From an uncultured Bacteroidia bacterium (GTDB lineage: Bacteria; Bacteroidota; Bacteroidia; Bacteroidales; F082): 55,690 nt of DNA. The notes under the pieces are model-generated. The model searched no databases. It saw only the letters and a program-made list of their open reading frames with translations, and was not told where the DNA came from. The stretch is taken from assembly GCA_902801625.1 (NCBI GenBank), contig CADCJI010000020.1, positions 1-55,690 of the forward strand, given 5' to 3'. Below are positions 44,301 through 53,377 of this stretch, piece after piece. A program made the translations under genes and the position numbers. Position 1 is the stretch's first letter, and each line of letters begins with the position of its first letter.

Positions 44301-44901
44301 CAAGCAGATCCTCGACAACTATAAGACCGTCTCGGCCTTCATCAACCGCGCCGACCGCTTCGATATCTATAAGTCGTTTGTCCGTTTCGTCCACGACAAC
44401 GAAGAAAACTGGCAGTACATCCCTGAAGAGAAGGAAACCGTGGATAACCTCCGCGCCATCCTCACCGACGACAACCCGATGCGTAATCTGGCCACCTATA
44501 AGGCCCTGAAGGAACGCTTGGAGCAAGCCTTGAACAAAGTCAAGGAAGACCTCCGCGAGCGCATCCGCGTGGCCTACACCCAAGAGGACGAACGCCTTTG
44601 CAGCATCGCCGCTGAACAAGGCGTAACCTACCACAGCCGCGTCGATGTCCGCATCCAACAGAAAACCCAATCCAACAATATCGCCGTCTTGCAGAACAAC
44701 ATCAATACCGACGAGTTCTTCCAAGAAGAATCCGCAAAGCTGTTGTCTGCTAAGACAGGCAAGACTCCACCCACCGTCAAAATCCAAACACGCTCCAAGT
44801 CCACCTTGAAGACTGTCGAGGATGTCGACAAATACTTGGCCGGACTACGCAAACAAATCATGCCCTACATCGACAAAGGCGATGAAATCATAATCCTATA
44901 A
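41374..44901 (+). CDS. brxC: BREX P-loop ATPase BrxC
   Basis: A 1175-residue STAND/AAA-like ATPase, the large ATP-driven component of BREX. Walker A is GYFGSGKS at residues 67-74 in the context WVSGYFGSGKSHFLKYIS. Walker B is LLFIADEVSMF, near residue 275. The start MKLQQIYKKDITRNVNPAV is typical of BrxC, and the length matches type 1 members. The C-terminal third is helical and coiled. The frame is intact over 3.5 kb. A repeat of the GCGACCC type separates it from pglX. Confidence 0.95.
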   Translation: MKLQQIYKKDITRNVNPAVYMEDINPETARVEIKEYVFTDDIIKQMYEVLSAIKEKKYSQDGIWVSGYFGSGKSHFLKYISYCLHKDYQNEALQRLEEETVARDPLEHPESTIGIEPSEIRDLCNWFKAAEVETLRFNLGKRANEDEDEHQKAKSFVSLFWNAFNGHLGYNHYNIHMAMLLERLLDKRGVYEQFKEKISEKTGMDWLEESETIIIALPSFIAETVKELAPDLNVDDILANIKANGLTISVDTFATMLKNHLATKSDNYRLLFIADEVSMFIANNQQLLLQLQSIVEEMHTACGDKIWVACSAQQELTEILDNCQINKQNPNYGQITGRFPVKVSLKSTKLEYITQQRILEKEANAQAELGRLYDEKQLAITEQFNSLPKGYSKFADRQNFIDFYPFVPYQFALVTKVFDAFQNKEFIEVEVKGNQRSVLRVTHATAQNTKDQPVGSFISFDQFYKPMFAQLTNKGTNAISNAESVIQTYSDTEFGLRVVRVLFMICNLNESDRAVFGATAANVVTLLMQNVDTQKQVLVDKVNDVLSYLVDNNVLQEITSQTKATIYQFYTDDEREVVTAIKHQQIDNNFMATMLEGIFRKYSGINPRENYMTGSFNIAANIMNKNFWTNTNAPVSVEFVLENNYPDMASFMFNNPNNKLVFFLADLYAANKNLKNEFYWYCQVSKYLSENMANSTEREATNNLFRNKSNNTFQQTILPMFHKMFDDCPVISGQHEVMMGADKGDKRYKFAIQNHFSNIFTYASLVNSPSVPRDSKALYARIIAPKKTNEYEMMPLSPAEEEVSRYLDKQGANPVSIKDVVEKFAAIPYGWNEICTIFIMNELVRRNLRSFSYKNTPNAERVLVADKIMSNKADFTICPAQTIPAELVNSFTKAWKSVFNDMNIDNMSDPEELKQYAQGFIKNILDAIDNFYKEKNIGTSPFAKHIDAAQNLLKPWHMERDTATFFNAVINQEEEAKQILDNYKTVSAFINRADRFDIYKSFVRFVHDNEENWQYIPEEKETVDNLRAILTDDNPMRNLATYKALKERLEQALNKVKEDLRERIRVAYTQEDERLCSIAAEQGVTYHSRVDVRIQQKTQSNNIAVLQNNINTDEFFQEESAKLLSAKTGKTPPTVKIQTRSKSTLKTVEDVDKYLAGLRKQIMPYIDKGDEIIIL

Positions 44902-44908
44902 AGCCCTG

Positions 44909-44952
44909 TAAAGGCGACCCAACCCTAACCAGGGGTTTCAACCCCTGGGCAT
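44909..44952. repeat. GCGACCC-type palindromic repeat, copy B
   Basis: AAGGCGACCCAACCCTAACC leads into the hairpin CCAGGGGTT-TC-AACCCCTGG (44929-44948). It fills the brxC-pglX gap and could cause partial termination or RNA stabilisation within the operon. Confidence 0.7.
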
Positions 44953-44965
44953 AACGAAACAACCC

Positions 44966-47900
44966 ATGAACACCAACCAAATACAACGCTTCGCCACCCA
45001 AGCCCGTAACATCCTCCTCGCGGGTGTCAATGCAAAACTTAATCTCCTTGGATTCAATGCTGATGGCTCCGACAATAATGTCACCCCACCAAGCCGCTAT
45101 TCCGACAGCACCGTCTTCCAAGGCCGTGTCATTCCTGGCACTCGTTTCTTCGAACAATGGATGGAACTATATAACCGCATCAAACTTATAGGTTTTGATG
45201 ATGTCTGTGAGGAAGCCGCCTACACCTGGTTCAACCGTCTTGTGGCTTTGCGCATCCTTCAAAAGAACGGCATCATTCAGCCTGTCATCGAATACGACAA
45301 CCCTGCTGTCAAGGTGCCTCGCATCGTCAACGATGCGCGTCGCGGCAAATACGATTTCCTTATGCCCTCCGACCGCCAGCAGCTTAATGAAGTCATTGAT
45401 GACGACACCCGACTCTTCGAGCAGTTCCAAGTCCTTATCACAGCCTATTGCCACAACCATCCCATCCTGAAGGCTTGTTTCGGCGGCATCACTGGCTACA
45501 CCGAATTGCTCCTGCCAAACAACATCCTCGTCGATGGCAATTTCATCGACCTGCTCAACAATACCGACTATCTCACTGATGACGACTACCGCCAGTCAGA
45601 ATTGATTGGCTGGCTCTATCAGTTCTATATATCGGAGAAGAAAGACGAAGTTTTTGCTTCCTTCAAAGACGGCAACAAAGCTGAAGCCGACCAAATCCCA
45701 GCGGCCACTCAAATCTTCACGCCCAACTGGATTGTGAAATACATGGTGCAAAACACCGCTGGCCGCATCTACCTCGACAACCATCCCAACAGTCCCCTAA
45801 AAGACTCATGGAAATACCTCGTCGAGGCCCCTGAGCCTGTCGAAGGGTCCCCCTCTGAGAGGGGGCAAGGGGGAGTCTTACAACTCTCTTCTCTCGAAGA
45901 CTTAACCTGCGCCGACCTCTCCTGTGGCTCTGGCCACATCCTCGGCGAGTTCTTCGACCTGCTTTATCAAATCTACGATGATGAGCTGTACGACCCTCGC
46001 GATGCCGTTGAGAAAATCCTGACCCACAACATCCTTGGCATCGACCTCGACACCCGCGCCAAGCAGCTCTCCATGTTCGCTTTACTCCTGAAGGCCTGCC
46101 AGAAGGACATCAGCTTCGCCGATGCCCACTGTCTGCCTCGTGTGCTCGATATGCCCAAGCCTATAATGCATCGCAAAGATGGTGTCGCCATTGGTGACGA
46201 AGCCAATTTTAGCGACTATGATGGCTACTTAATTGCGTCACAATTCCTTGACAAATTCTTCTCCGGCACAGCCTCTGAAGAAACGAAAACTCTAATTTTG
46301 CAAAACATCGCATTGATGGCCGATGCCAACAATCTCGGCTCCATTATGCGTTTCGATATAACGCCTGAAGTCCGCTATTCCATCACTCAGGCCATCAAAT
46401 ACTGGAAAACCAAGGATGAAGTCCCTGTCGAGGTTCAAAACATCATGCCATCCATCCAGCTCCTTCTTGCATTGACAGACAAATATGCCGCAGTGGTGAT
46501 GAATCCGCCGTATATGGGCAGTGGCAATATGAATCCTGATTTAGCTAAATATGTAAAAGACAACTATGAAAAGGGCAAGGCTGACCTCTGCACAGTCTTT
46601 ATGCTATTGCAAGCCGAGCGTACCCTAGAAGGTGGTTATTACGCGAACATCGTGCCTCCCTCATGGATGTTCCTTTCCACCTTTGAGGCATTGCGTCGCT
46701 ATATCATCGACAACCAAGCCATCAATTCCTTGCTCCACCTCAGCCGTGGTGTGTTTGGAGCTGACTTTGGCAGCGTTTCCACAGTTATACGAAACTGTAA
46801 AGAGGATAATGCAAATGGAGTATATTTTAGACTTATTGAACGAACCTTCCAAGAATTTGATCAAAAGCACTTGAAGCTGCTTTTTGAAAAAACACTGAAG
46901 AACCATGAGTTTCGCTACTATTTTGCAGACTACTCAAAAGAAGTCAGCGATATAGTATATTCGGAAAAAGGAGCAAAAATACTATATCCCCAAATTGCTC
47001 AAAATAACTTTAAGAAAATACCTGGATGTCCTATGGGATATTGGGTTAGTGAAGCTTTCTTGTCAATTATGGATTCGCCTAAAATGAATACAGAAATCTT
47101 TGCTGATGGTCAAATCCTCACAGGCGACAATAATAGATTTCTAAGGCTATTTTGGGAAGTTGATGGAAGAAAAACAGGGAAAGGCAAGCATTGGCCAATT
47201 ATGACAAAAGGAGGAGGTTTTAGAAGATGGTATGGCAATATGCAACATGTTGTTAATTTTTCAGAAGAAGCAATCAGTTATTATAGAAATGATAAATCAG
47301 CAAGACTATTAGATGAAAAATACTGGTATAGAGAAGCTGTCTCTTGGAGTGTTATAGCTGTTGGAAAACCAGCTTTCAGGTATTTACCCAATGGAACTTT
47401 ATTTAATAAAGTTGCATATTCCATGTTCTTTAAAGACTCTGAAAACAAACAGTATATTGTTGGCTTATTAAATTCTAATTTCACAGAACACTATTTAAAA
47501 ACTATCAATCCAACTTTAACAACTACAATAAATGATGTTTCAGGAATTCCATATAAAGCGACGAGCAAAGAAATAAAGAACCAAATATCACAATTAGTAG
47601 AACAAAACATAATCATTTCAAAACTAGATTGGGACGCTCACGAAACCTCATGGGATTTCCAAGAGAACGAACTGATACGCTTGTTCAAACAAGGCTTGGG
47701 AACAATCAAAGTCGGTTTTGAGAATGCTCCCAAAAACAACTTTGTTGCACTGGATTTGTTGGTGGAAGAGTATAAGGCCTATTGGATGGATAAATTCAAC
47801 CAGCTTCACCATAACGAAGAAGAGCTTAACCGTCAGTTTATCGAAATCTACGGCCTTCAAGACGAGCTTTCACCCAATGTGCCTTTAGAGGAAGTCACTA

Positions 47901-48709
47901 TCCTCCAGCAAGGCGAGCTGATGTTTATTCCCGCTCCTGGCTCTGAAAATTGGAAGACTCCAATTTGGTGTGAAGACAACATCATCCAGCAATTCATTAG
48001 CTACGCCATCGGCTGCTACATGGGTCGCTACCGCTTAGACCGTCCCGGTCTCCACATCGCCCATCCCAATCCCACCGCCGAAGAGCTAGCCCCCTACGAG
48101 GTCCCTGAGCTTGTCGAAGGGTCGTGTCTCGCGTCTCGCAGCCCCGAGTCCTTCTCCATCGATGAAGATGCCATCATCCCTATCCTTCCCATCGATGCGC
48201 CTTTCCCCGACAACGCCGCCAACCGCATCACCAACTTCGTGAAACTCGTCTTTGGCACCGACAACATCAACGAAAACATGAATTTCATTCAGGATGCCTT
48301 GGGTATGTCCGTTGCCGACTATATGACCAAGAATTTCTATGCCGACCATAAGAAGCGATATCAGAACCGCCCCATCTATTGGCTCTTCTCTTCAAAGAAA
48401 GGCGCGTTCCAGTGCCTGGTCTACATGCACCGCATGAACCGCTTCACCGTTGGCCGCATCCGCGATAATTACCTGTTGCCCTACATCCAGCACCTCGAAA
48501 CCAAGCTGTCTGAATTAAATGTAAATGCCGCTTTGCTCTCTTCTGCCGAACGCAAGGAGCAAAAGCGTAAGCTGGCCATCCTTCAGGAGTGCCGCGAATA
48601 CGACAACATCCTTCACCTTTATGCCGACCGCCAAATTGATTTCGATTTGGACGACGGCGTGCTTCACAATTATAGCATCTTCAAGGACATCCTTGCCAAA
48701 CTCAAATAG
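44966..48709 (+). CDS. pglX: BREX adenine-specific DNA methyltransferase PglX
   Basis: A 1247-residue N6-adenine methyltransferase that marks host DNA so that BREX spares it. The SAM-binding motif I is ADLSCGSGHILGEF, near residues 315-328. The catalytic motif IV is NPPY at residues 513-516 (MNPPYMGSGNMNP). The target-recognition part (about residues 660-890; bases 46950-47640) is clearly more AT-rich than the rest, suggesting exchange of this segment. Two in-frame insertions derived from palindromic repeats occur at 45826-45878 (just before motif I) and 48099-48140. No homopolymer tract that could drive phase variation was seen. The frame is intact. pglZ follows after 3 bases. Confidence 0.95.
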   Translation: MNTNQIQRFATQARNILLAGVNAKLNLLGFNADGSDNNVTPPSRYSDSTVFQGRVIPGTRFFEQWMELYNRIKLIGFDDVCEEAAYTWFNRLVALRILQKNGIIQPVIEYDNPAVKVPRIVNDARRGKYDFLMPSDRQQLNEVIDDDTRLFEQFQVLITAYCHNHPILKACFGGITGYTELLLPNNILVDGNFIDLLNNTDYLTDDDYRQSELIGWLYQFYISEKKDEVFASFKDGNKAEADQIPAATQIFTPNWIVKYMVQNTAGRIYLDNHPNSPLKDSWKYLVEAPEPVEGSPSERGQGGVLQLSSLEDLTCADLSCGSGHILGEFFDLLYQIYDDELYDPRDAVEKILTHNILGIDLDTRAKQLSMFALLLKACQKDISFADAHCLPRVLDMPKPIMHRKDGVAIGDEANFSDYDGYLIASQFLDKFFSGTASEETKTLILQNIALMADANNLGSIMRFDITPEVRYSITQAIKYWKTKDEVPVEVQNIMPSIQLLLALTDKYAAVVMNPPYMGSGNMNPDLAKYVKDNYEKGKADLCTVFMLLQAERTLEGGYYANIVPPSWMFLSTFEALRRYIIDNQAINSLLHLSRGVFGADFGSVSTVIRNCKEDNANGVYFRLIERTFQEFDQKHLKLLFEKTLKNHEFRYYFADYSKEVSDIVYSEKGAKILYPQIAQNNFKKIPGCPMGYWVSEAFLSIMDSPKMNTEIFADGQILTGDNNRFLRLFWEVDGRKTGKGKHWPIMTKGGGFRRWYGNMQHVVNFSEEAISYYRNDKSARLLDEKYWYREAVSWSVIAVGKPAFRYLPNGTLFNKVAYSMFFKDSENKQYIVGLLNSNFTEHYLKTINPTLTTTINDVSGIPYKATSKEIKNQISQLVEQNIIISKLDWDAHETSWDFQENELIRLFKQGLGTIKVGFENAPKNNFVALDLLVEEYKAYWMDKFNQLHHNEEELNRQFIEIYGLQDELSPNVPLEEVTILQQGELMFIPAPGSENWKTPIWCEDNIIQQFISYAIGCYMGRYRLDRPGLHIAHPNPTAEELAPYEVPELVEGSCLASRSPESFSIDEDAIIPILPIDAPFPDNAANRITNFVKLVFGTDNINENMNFIQDALGMSVADYMTKNFYADHKKRYQNRPIYWLFSSKKGAFQCLVYMHRMNRFTVGRIRDNYLLPYIQHLETKLSELNVNAALLSSAERKEQKRKLAILQECREYDNILHLYADRQIDFDLDDGVLHNYSIFKDILAKLK
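45826..45878. repeat. In-frame palindromic repeat insertion in pglX (first)
   Basis: TGAGCCTGTCGAAGGG followed by CCCCCTCTGAGAGGGGG and a GGGGGAGT end. It is translated as PEPVEGSPSERGQGG and lies between conserved parts of the methyltransferase. A multiple of three bases and free of stops in this frame. Confidence 0.75.
48099..48140. repeat. In-frame palindromic repeat insertion in pglX (second)
   Basis: GAGGTCCCTGAGCTTGTCGA followed by AGGGTCGTGTCTCGCGTCTCG. It is translated as VPELVEGSCLASRSP. It is a half copy of the element seen complete at 18858-18907. Confidence 0.7.
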
Positions 48710-48712
48710 CCT

Positions 48713-51265
48713 ATGGACATCCAACAAAATATATTTCAATACTTCAATAGCAACCCCAACCTGCATATCCTTTTCGTCTTCAACAATATGTTTGTTCTCG
48801 ACGATTTGGCCTCCATGCAGTGGCCAGAAGACTATGAGTTTGTCATATTCGACGGCAAGTATTTCGAGACGAAATACCGCCTCGAAAATGAGCTGGCCAA
48901 CAAGCGCGTCATCCTTTGCTTCCCCGATTTGCCAAGCCCTATGGGGAACATCAGCAAAGAGACTTTCCCTTTGTTGGATCTGCTTTGTGCCAACATGGAG
49001 TATATGACTGATGCCGCTGCTTCATATATTCAGCAGCGTCGTGTCCCGTCATTGTTTGAGCCGTTTGTCCGCAAACACATCGAGATGCTTCCCACTTCTC
49101 GCTTCGCTTCGCTCATCGAGGCCGTGTTTGCCGCCCCCGATGCTTCTATCGAAATGGCCAACCGTGCTTTGCTGTCCGGCTTCCTTGGCGAAAGCCATAC
49201 GCTGTCCTGGCACGAAATCTTCCTCAGCCTCATTTTGCTCGAAAGCGATAACGCATCCTCCAAGAGGAATGCTTTCTATCGCTTGCTTCACAGCCCCCAG
49301 AATGTCGACATCTTGCAGGCCCTTCAAGCCAAATGGCACAGCATCTTCAATTTCGATTACAATCCCAACTCAGAGAGTAGGATTGAAGACCTGGCTTGCT
49401 CGTTGAAGTACAACTCCATCACCCAGCAGCTCACCAAGTCGCCTATAGACCCCTATGCGCAAAAGTTCAAAGTAGATAGTTCAGTCGCTCTGGATGAAAT
49501 CAACCACATCATGGAGCTTTCCAATGGTCTTGTGGCTAACAAAAAGACAGCATTCCAGCAAACCTTCAAGAAGCTGTCTGAGAAAATCCGCGATAAGAGC
49601 ATTCTGCAAGCCTACGGCTTTGCCGACTACTTCTATTACACGCCCGAGCTGACGATGGCCATCGTCAGCAACTTGCTCGAATCAGTTACCTCACAATACG
49701 ACGATGCTATTGTCCGTCTGTCTGCACTAAATAGCACTTTCTACCTCGAAGAAAACATCCACACCTTGGTTGGCTTTGCCTTACACTTGGCTTATTATTA
49801 TCGCGCCAAGGCCAACATAGGAAAGCTGAAACTCAATAAACCCGAGGAATACATATTACAATACACCACAAAATACTATTTGCTGGATACTGAGTACCGT
49901 CTAACCCTGCAATGCTTCAATAATCTTCCAGCCGAGCTGCCGAATATGGATGATTGCATCAAAGCCAAGTCCAATCTCGATTTGGACTACGCCCAAATCT
50001 CCAACCAGCTCAATATCGAATGGGTGCATTGCCTTCAGGAAAGCGGTCAGTCGCTTAACGACCTCTCTATGCCTCATCAGCAAGACTTCTACAAAGCAGT
50101 CATCGGTCAAACTACCAAGCACGTTGTCATCGTTTCCGATGCCTTCCGTTATGAGCTTGCCAAACAATTATTGGAAGAAATAACAGAGCTAAAGCATACA
50201 TGCTCCCTCAGCTTCGCTTTAGCTCAGCTGCCGTCAGAAACCAAGTTCTGTATCCCTACGCTGTTGCCGCATGACACGATGCGTTTGGTCACCAGCGATG
50301 CCAAGCCCGATATTACCTTAAACGAAAAAGTCCGCAACTCTAAAGAGCTGCGGACAGAACTGCTGCAGCAATACAATCCCGACGCACAATGCTACACATA
50401 TAACGAATTGAAAAGTATTGGCTCAAAGGCACTGACTGAAACACTGAAAAGACCTTTGTCATACATATTCCACAATGTAGTTGATAGCCTTGGCCACGAT
50501 GGTAGTTCTGTGCCTTTGCCTCAGGCTTGCGACACAGCAATAAAAGAGTTGAAAGCTTTTATCAAAACATTGCTTGGCTCCGCCAACATCACCAATGTTT
50601 ACCTCACCGCCGACCATGGTTTCATCTACAACAACATCCGTTTCGAGGAAAGGGATAAGTTCCGCGTCGATGAGGAGAACATGGAAAAGACCTCACGCTA
50701 CTACCTTACCAAATCCGATACACCTGTTTTGGGCATCGCCAAGTTCCCGTTCGCATCCGCTCACGGTGCTGATGATGCTTCAGGTGTTTTCGTTGCCGTT
50801 CCTGATGGTACCAACCGCCTTGCCAACCAAGGCACAAACTATCAGTTTGCCCATGGTGGCGCAGCTCTTCAGGAGTTGGTCATCCCCGTGCTCCATGCGA
50901 AGCATGTCGATAAGGAAGGCCGCGAGCCTGTCGGCCTCGAATTACTCACCAAAGATATCAAGATGGTGTCAGGTCGTGCTCGTTTCGACCTCTACCAAAC
51001 CGACCCCATTTCTGATGAGTTCCGTGAGCGCAAGATTACGGTCGCCATCTACGATGGCTCCCGCCCCTTGACCGCCATCAAGCAGATGGAGTTGGATAAG
51101 ACATCAGGCAACCCTGGCGAACGCATCTTCACAGTAGATTTGATGCTCACCGCCGAAAACGCCCCCAATCTGATGCAGCTCCGCATCTTCGACATCGAAG
51201 ACCCCCTTAACCCACTAAAGACGGCATCCGTCACCAACAACACCCTAATAGAACGCGACTTCTAA
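48713..51265 (+). CDS. pglZ: BREX alkaline-phosphatase-like protein PglZ
   Basis: An 850-residue PglZ, defined by the alkaline phosphatase superfamily domain in its second half. VVIVSDAFRYELAKQ carries the metal-binding Asp476, and YLTADHGFIYNN has Asp634 and His635. The first half is helical and lacks a recognisable catalytic motif. PglZ is present in every BREX type and works with PglX; nuclease activity has been reported for some members. The length fits type A PglZ of type 1 systems. It starts 3 bases after the pglX stop, and a 94-base gap with a repeat precedes brxL. Confidence 0.94.
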   Translation: MDIQQNIFQYFNSNPNLHILFVFNNMFVLDDLASMQWPEDYEFVIFDGKYFETKYRLENELANKRVILCFPDLPSPMGNISKETFPLLDLLCANMEYMTDAAASYIQQRRVPSLFEPFVRKHIEMLPTSRFASLIEAVFAAPDASIEMANRALLSGFLGESHTLSWHEIFLSLILLESDNASSKRNAFYRLLHSPQNVDILQALQAKWHSIFNFDYNPNSESRIEDLACSLKYNSITQQLTKSPIDPYAQKFKVDSSVALDEINHIMELSNGLVANKKTAFQQTFKKLSEKIRDKSILQAYGFADYFYYTPELTMAIVSNLLESVTSQYDDAIVRLSALNSTFYLEENIHTLVGFALHLAYYYRAKANIGKLKLNKPEEYILQYTTKYYLLDTEYRLTLQCFNNLPAELPNMDDCIKAKSNLDLDYAQISNQLNIEWVHCLQESGQSLNDLSMPHQQDFYKAVIGQTTKHVVIVSDAFRYELAKQLLEEITELKHTCSLSFALAQLPSETKFCIPTLLPHDTMRLVTSDAKPDITLNEKVRNSKELRTELLQQYNPDAQCYTYNELKSIGSKALTETLKRPLSYIFHNVVDSLGHDGSSVPLPQACDTAIKELKAFIKTLLGSANITNVYLTADHGFIYNNIRFEERDKFRVDEENMEKTSRYYLTKSDTPVLGIAKFPFASAHGADDASGVFVAVPDGTNRLANQGTNYQFAHGGAALQELVIPVLHAKHVDKEGREPVGLELLTKDIKMVSGRARFDLYQTDPISDEFRERKITVAIYDGSRPLTAIKQMELDKTSGNPGERIFTVDLMLTAENAPNLMQLRIFDIEDPLNPLKTASVTNNTLIERDF

Positions 51266-51271
51266 CAGCCC

Positions 51272-51320
51272 TCAAAGGGCGACCCGACCACAACCGTAGG
51301 CGAAACCTACGGTCGTTAGC
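51272..51320. repeat. GCGACCC-type palindromic repeat, copy C
   Basis: AAAGGGCGACCCGACCACAA followed by hairpin CCGTAGG-CGAAA-CCTACGG (51294-51312), in the pglZ-brxL gap. Confidence 0.7.
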
Positions 51321-51359
51321 ACGAAAGAACGAATAACGATAGAACGCAAAAAACGAAAT

Positions 51360-53372
51360 ATGGACTTACAACATAAAATACTAGACCAATTCATCGGCAA
51401 GGTCGTCCGAAAAGACCTGGCCTTCCAAGTCAAGGGCAACCTTCCTGTGCCCACCTATGTCCTCGAATATCTCCTTGGCCAGTATTGCGCCACTGATGAC
51501 CCAGAGGCCATCGAGGAAGGCTTGGAGAAAACCAAGCAAATCATCCGCACCAACTATGTCCACCGTGCCGAGGCCGAAGAGGTGAAAGGCAAAATCCGTG
51601 AGGCTGGCCGCTACCGCATCATTGACAAAATCTCCGTTTTGCTCAATGACAAGGCCGACCAATACGAAGCCACCTTTGCCAATCTCACCCTCGCCAACAT
51701 TCCCATCGGCACTGAATATGTCCGAAAGAACCCAAAGCTTCTTTCGGGCAATGGTGTTTGGTGCATCGTCGATGTCGGCTACATCCCCGGGGAGGATGTC
51801 AAAGTCCGCTGGGAGATTCAGAACCTCAAACCCATCCAAATCTCCAACATCGACTTGAACGACTACATCAACAAGCGGCAGGAGTTCACCACTGATGAAT
51901 GGATCGATTTCCTCATCCACACCGTAGGACTCAATCCCGACAACCTCAACCGCCGTGAAAAGTTCATCGTCCTTTCACGCCTCTTGCCACATGTCGAAAA
52001 CAACTACAACTTCATGGAACTGGGCCCGAAGGGCACAGGCAAATCCCATGTGTTTCAGGAACTGTCCCCCTATGGTGTCCTCGTCAGTGGTGGTGATGTC
52101 ACCTCAGCCCGCTTGTTCGTCAAGATGTCAGGCAACAAGGAAATTCTTGGCCTCGTAGGTTATTGGGATGTAGTCGCATGGGATGAGTTCGAGCAGCAAA
52201 AGGGCAAGCAGATAGATTCCGTCATGATTGACACCATGCAGAACTATCTGGCCAACAAGTCCTTCAATCGTGGCAAAGCCACTCATGAAGCCACCGCATC
52301 GATGAGCTTTGTGGGCAACACCAAACACACTGTGCCTTACATGCTCAAAAACTCACACCTCTTCGAGTCCATACCCACGGCATTCCAGAAAGGAGCCTTC
52401 TTAGACCGCATCCACCTCTACAACCCAGGCTGGGAAATCAAGATGCTGAAGAAAGACTCCTTCAGCAAGAGTTATGGCCTCATCACCGACTATGTGGCCG
52501 CTGTGCTGCACGAGCTTCGCAAGTTCGACTACTCAGCCGACTTAAAGAAATACGTCACCTTCAGCACCACGCTATCCGAGCGCGACCACAACGCCATTCG
52601 CAAAACCTTCTCCGGCTTGGTCAAGCTGCTCTATCCCGATGGCAACTACACCCAAGAGGAAGCCCTTGAAATCATCGACTTTGCAGCCGAGAGCCGCAAG
52701 CGCGTCAAAGACCAGCTCTATGTCGTCGATGAAACCTTCAAGGCCGAGCCAGCAGTCTTTGAGTACACCAAAGTTTTCGACGGCACAAAAGTCCAAGTCG
52801 AAACCTTAGAGCGTGTCGGCCTCTTCGGAATGCCGTCGGTCTCTGAGCCTGTCGAAGAGCCGACCACGGTAGAACCAACTGGTGGTCAGCCTGCCAAGCA
52901 GCTTGCCGCCAAGTCCATCGAAATCCGCCTCAACCAAACAGGCGTTTCCTACAAGACCCTCTTTGCAGACTATCTGCAAACCGCCCACACTGTCGAAGTC
53001 ATCGACCCCTTCATCCGCTTGCCGTACCAGGTCTATAACCTGATAGACTTCATCCAGATGCTCAAAGAAACCAACGATGCCCCTGAAGAGTTGAAGGTCA
53101 TCCTTCACACCAACGCCGACAGCGATGAGGCTGTACCCGAAATGATAGACATCTTCGACAGCCTCCAAGATGATCTGCGTTCCTTCAGCATCGATTTCGA
53201 GTACGACTTCACCGCCGACCACGACCGCAAAATCATCGCTGATAACGGCTGGTCAATCTACCTTGGCCGTGGCCTCGACATCTTCGAGCCATATCCCAAG
53301 TTCACCATGGGCTGCGCCGCCCAAGAAAACCGCCGCTGCCGTGCCTTCTCCGTAACCTACACCAATCAGTAA
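51360..53372 (+). CDS. brxL: BREX Lon-like AAA+ protein BrxL
   Basis: A 670-residue BrxL. Walker A is GPKGTGKSH at residues 222-230 in MELGPKGTGKSHVFQEL, Walker B lies near residue 275 (VVAWDEFEQ), and the N-terminal MDLQHKILDQFIGKVVRKDL is typical. The family was first called Lon-like; structural work describes a DNA-binding AAA+ ring. A linker around residues 490-510 contains the in-frame repeat SEPVEEPTT. The last part (residues about 520-660) is a Lon-like C-terminal domain. It closes the canonical BREX operon; the next gene follows after 5 bases. Confidence 0.94.
   Translation: MDLQHKILDQFIGKVVRKDLAFQVKGNLPVPTYVLEYLLGQYCATDDPEAIEEGLEKTKQIIRTNYVHRAEAEEVKGKIREAGRYRIIDKISVLLNDKADQYEATFANLTLANIPIGTEYVRKNPKLLSGNGVWCIVDVGYIPGEDVKVRWEIQNLKPIQISNIDLNDYINKRQEFTTDEWIDFLIHTVGLNPDNLNRREKFIVLSRLLPHVENNYNFMELGPKGTGKSHVFQELSPYGVLVSGGDVTSARLFVKMSGNKEILGLVGYWDVVAWDEFEQQKGKQIDSVMIDTMQNYLANKSFNRGKATHEATASMSFVGNTKHTVPYMLKNSHLFESIPTAFQKGAFLDRIHLYNPGWEIKMLKKDSFSKSYGLITDYVAAVLHELRKFDYSADLKKYVTFSTTLSERDHNAIRKTFSGLVKLLYPDGNYTQEEALEIIDFAAESRKRVKDQLYVVDETFKAEPAVFEYTKVFDGTKVQVETLERVGLFGMPSVSEPVEEPTTVEPTGGQPAKQLAAKSIEIRLNQTGVSYKTLFADYLQTAHTVEVIDPFIRLPYQVYNLIDFIQMLKETNDAPEELKVILHTNADSDEAVPEMIDIFDSLQDDLRSFSIDFEYDFTADHDRKIIADNGWSIYLGRGLDIFEPYPKFTMGCAAQENRRCRAFSVTYTNQ
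52838..52870. repeat. In-frame palindromic repeat in brxL
   Basis: GGTCTCTGAGCCTGTCGAAG leads into AGCCGACCACGG, translated as VSEPVEEPTT in the linker before the C-terminal domain. Same half element as in pglX. Confidence 0.65.
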
Positions 53373-53377
53373 GAACT

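Noticed and set aside
44966-48709. Phase-variable pglX
   Set aside because: No long homopolymer or short tandem repeat that could switch the frame; the gene is intact.
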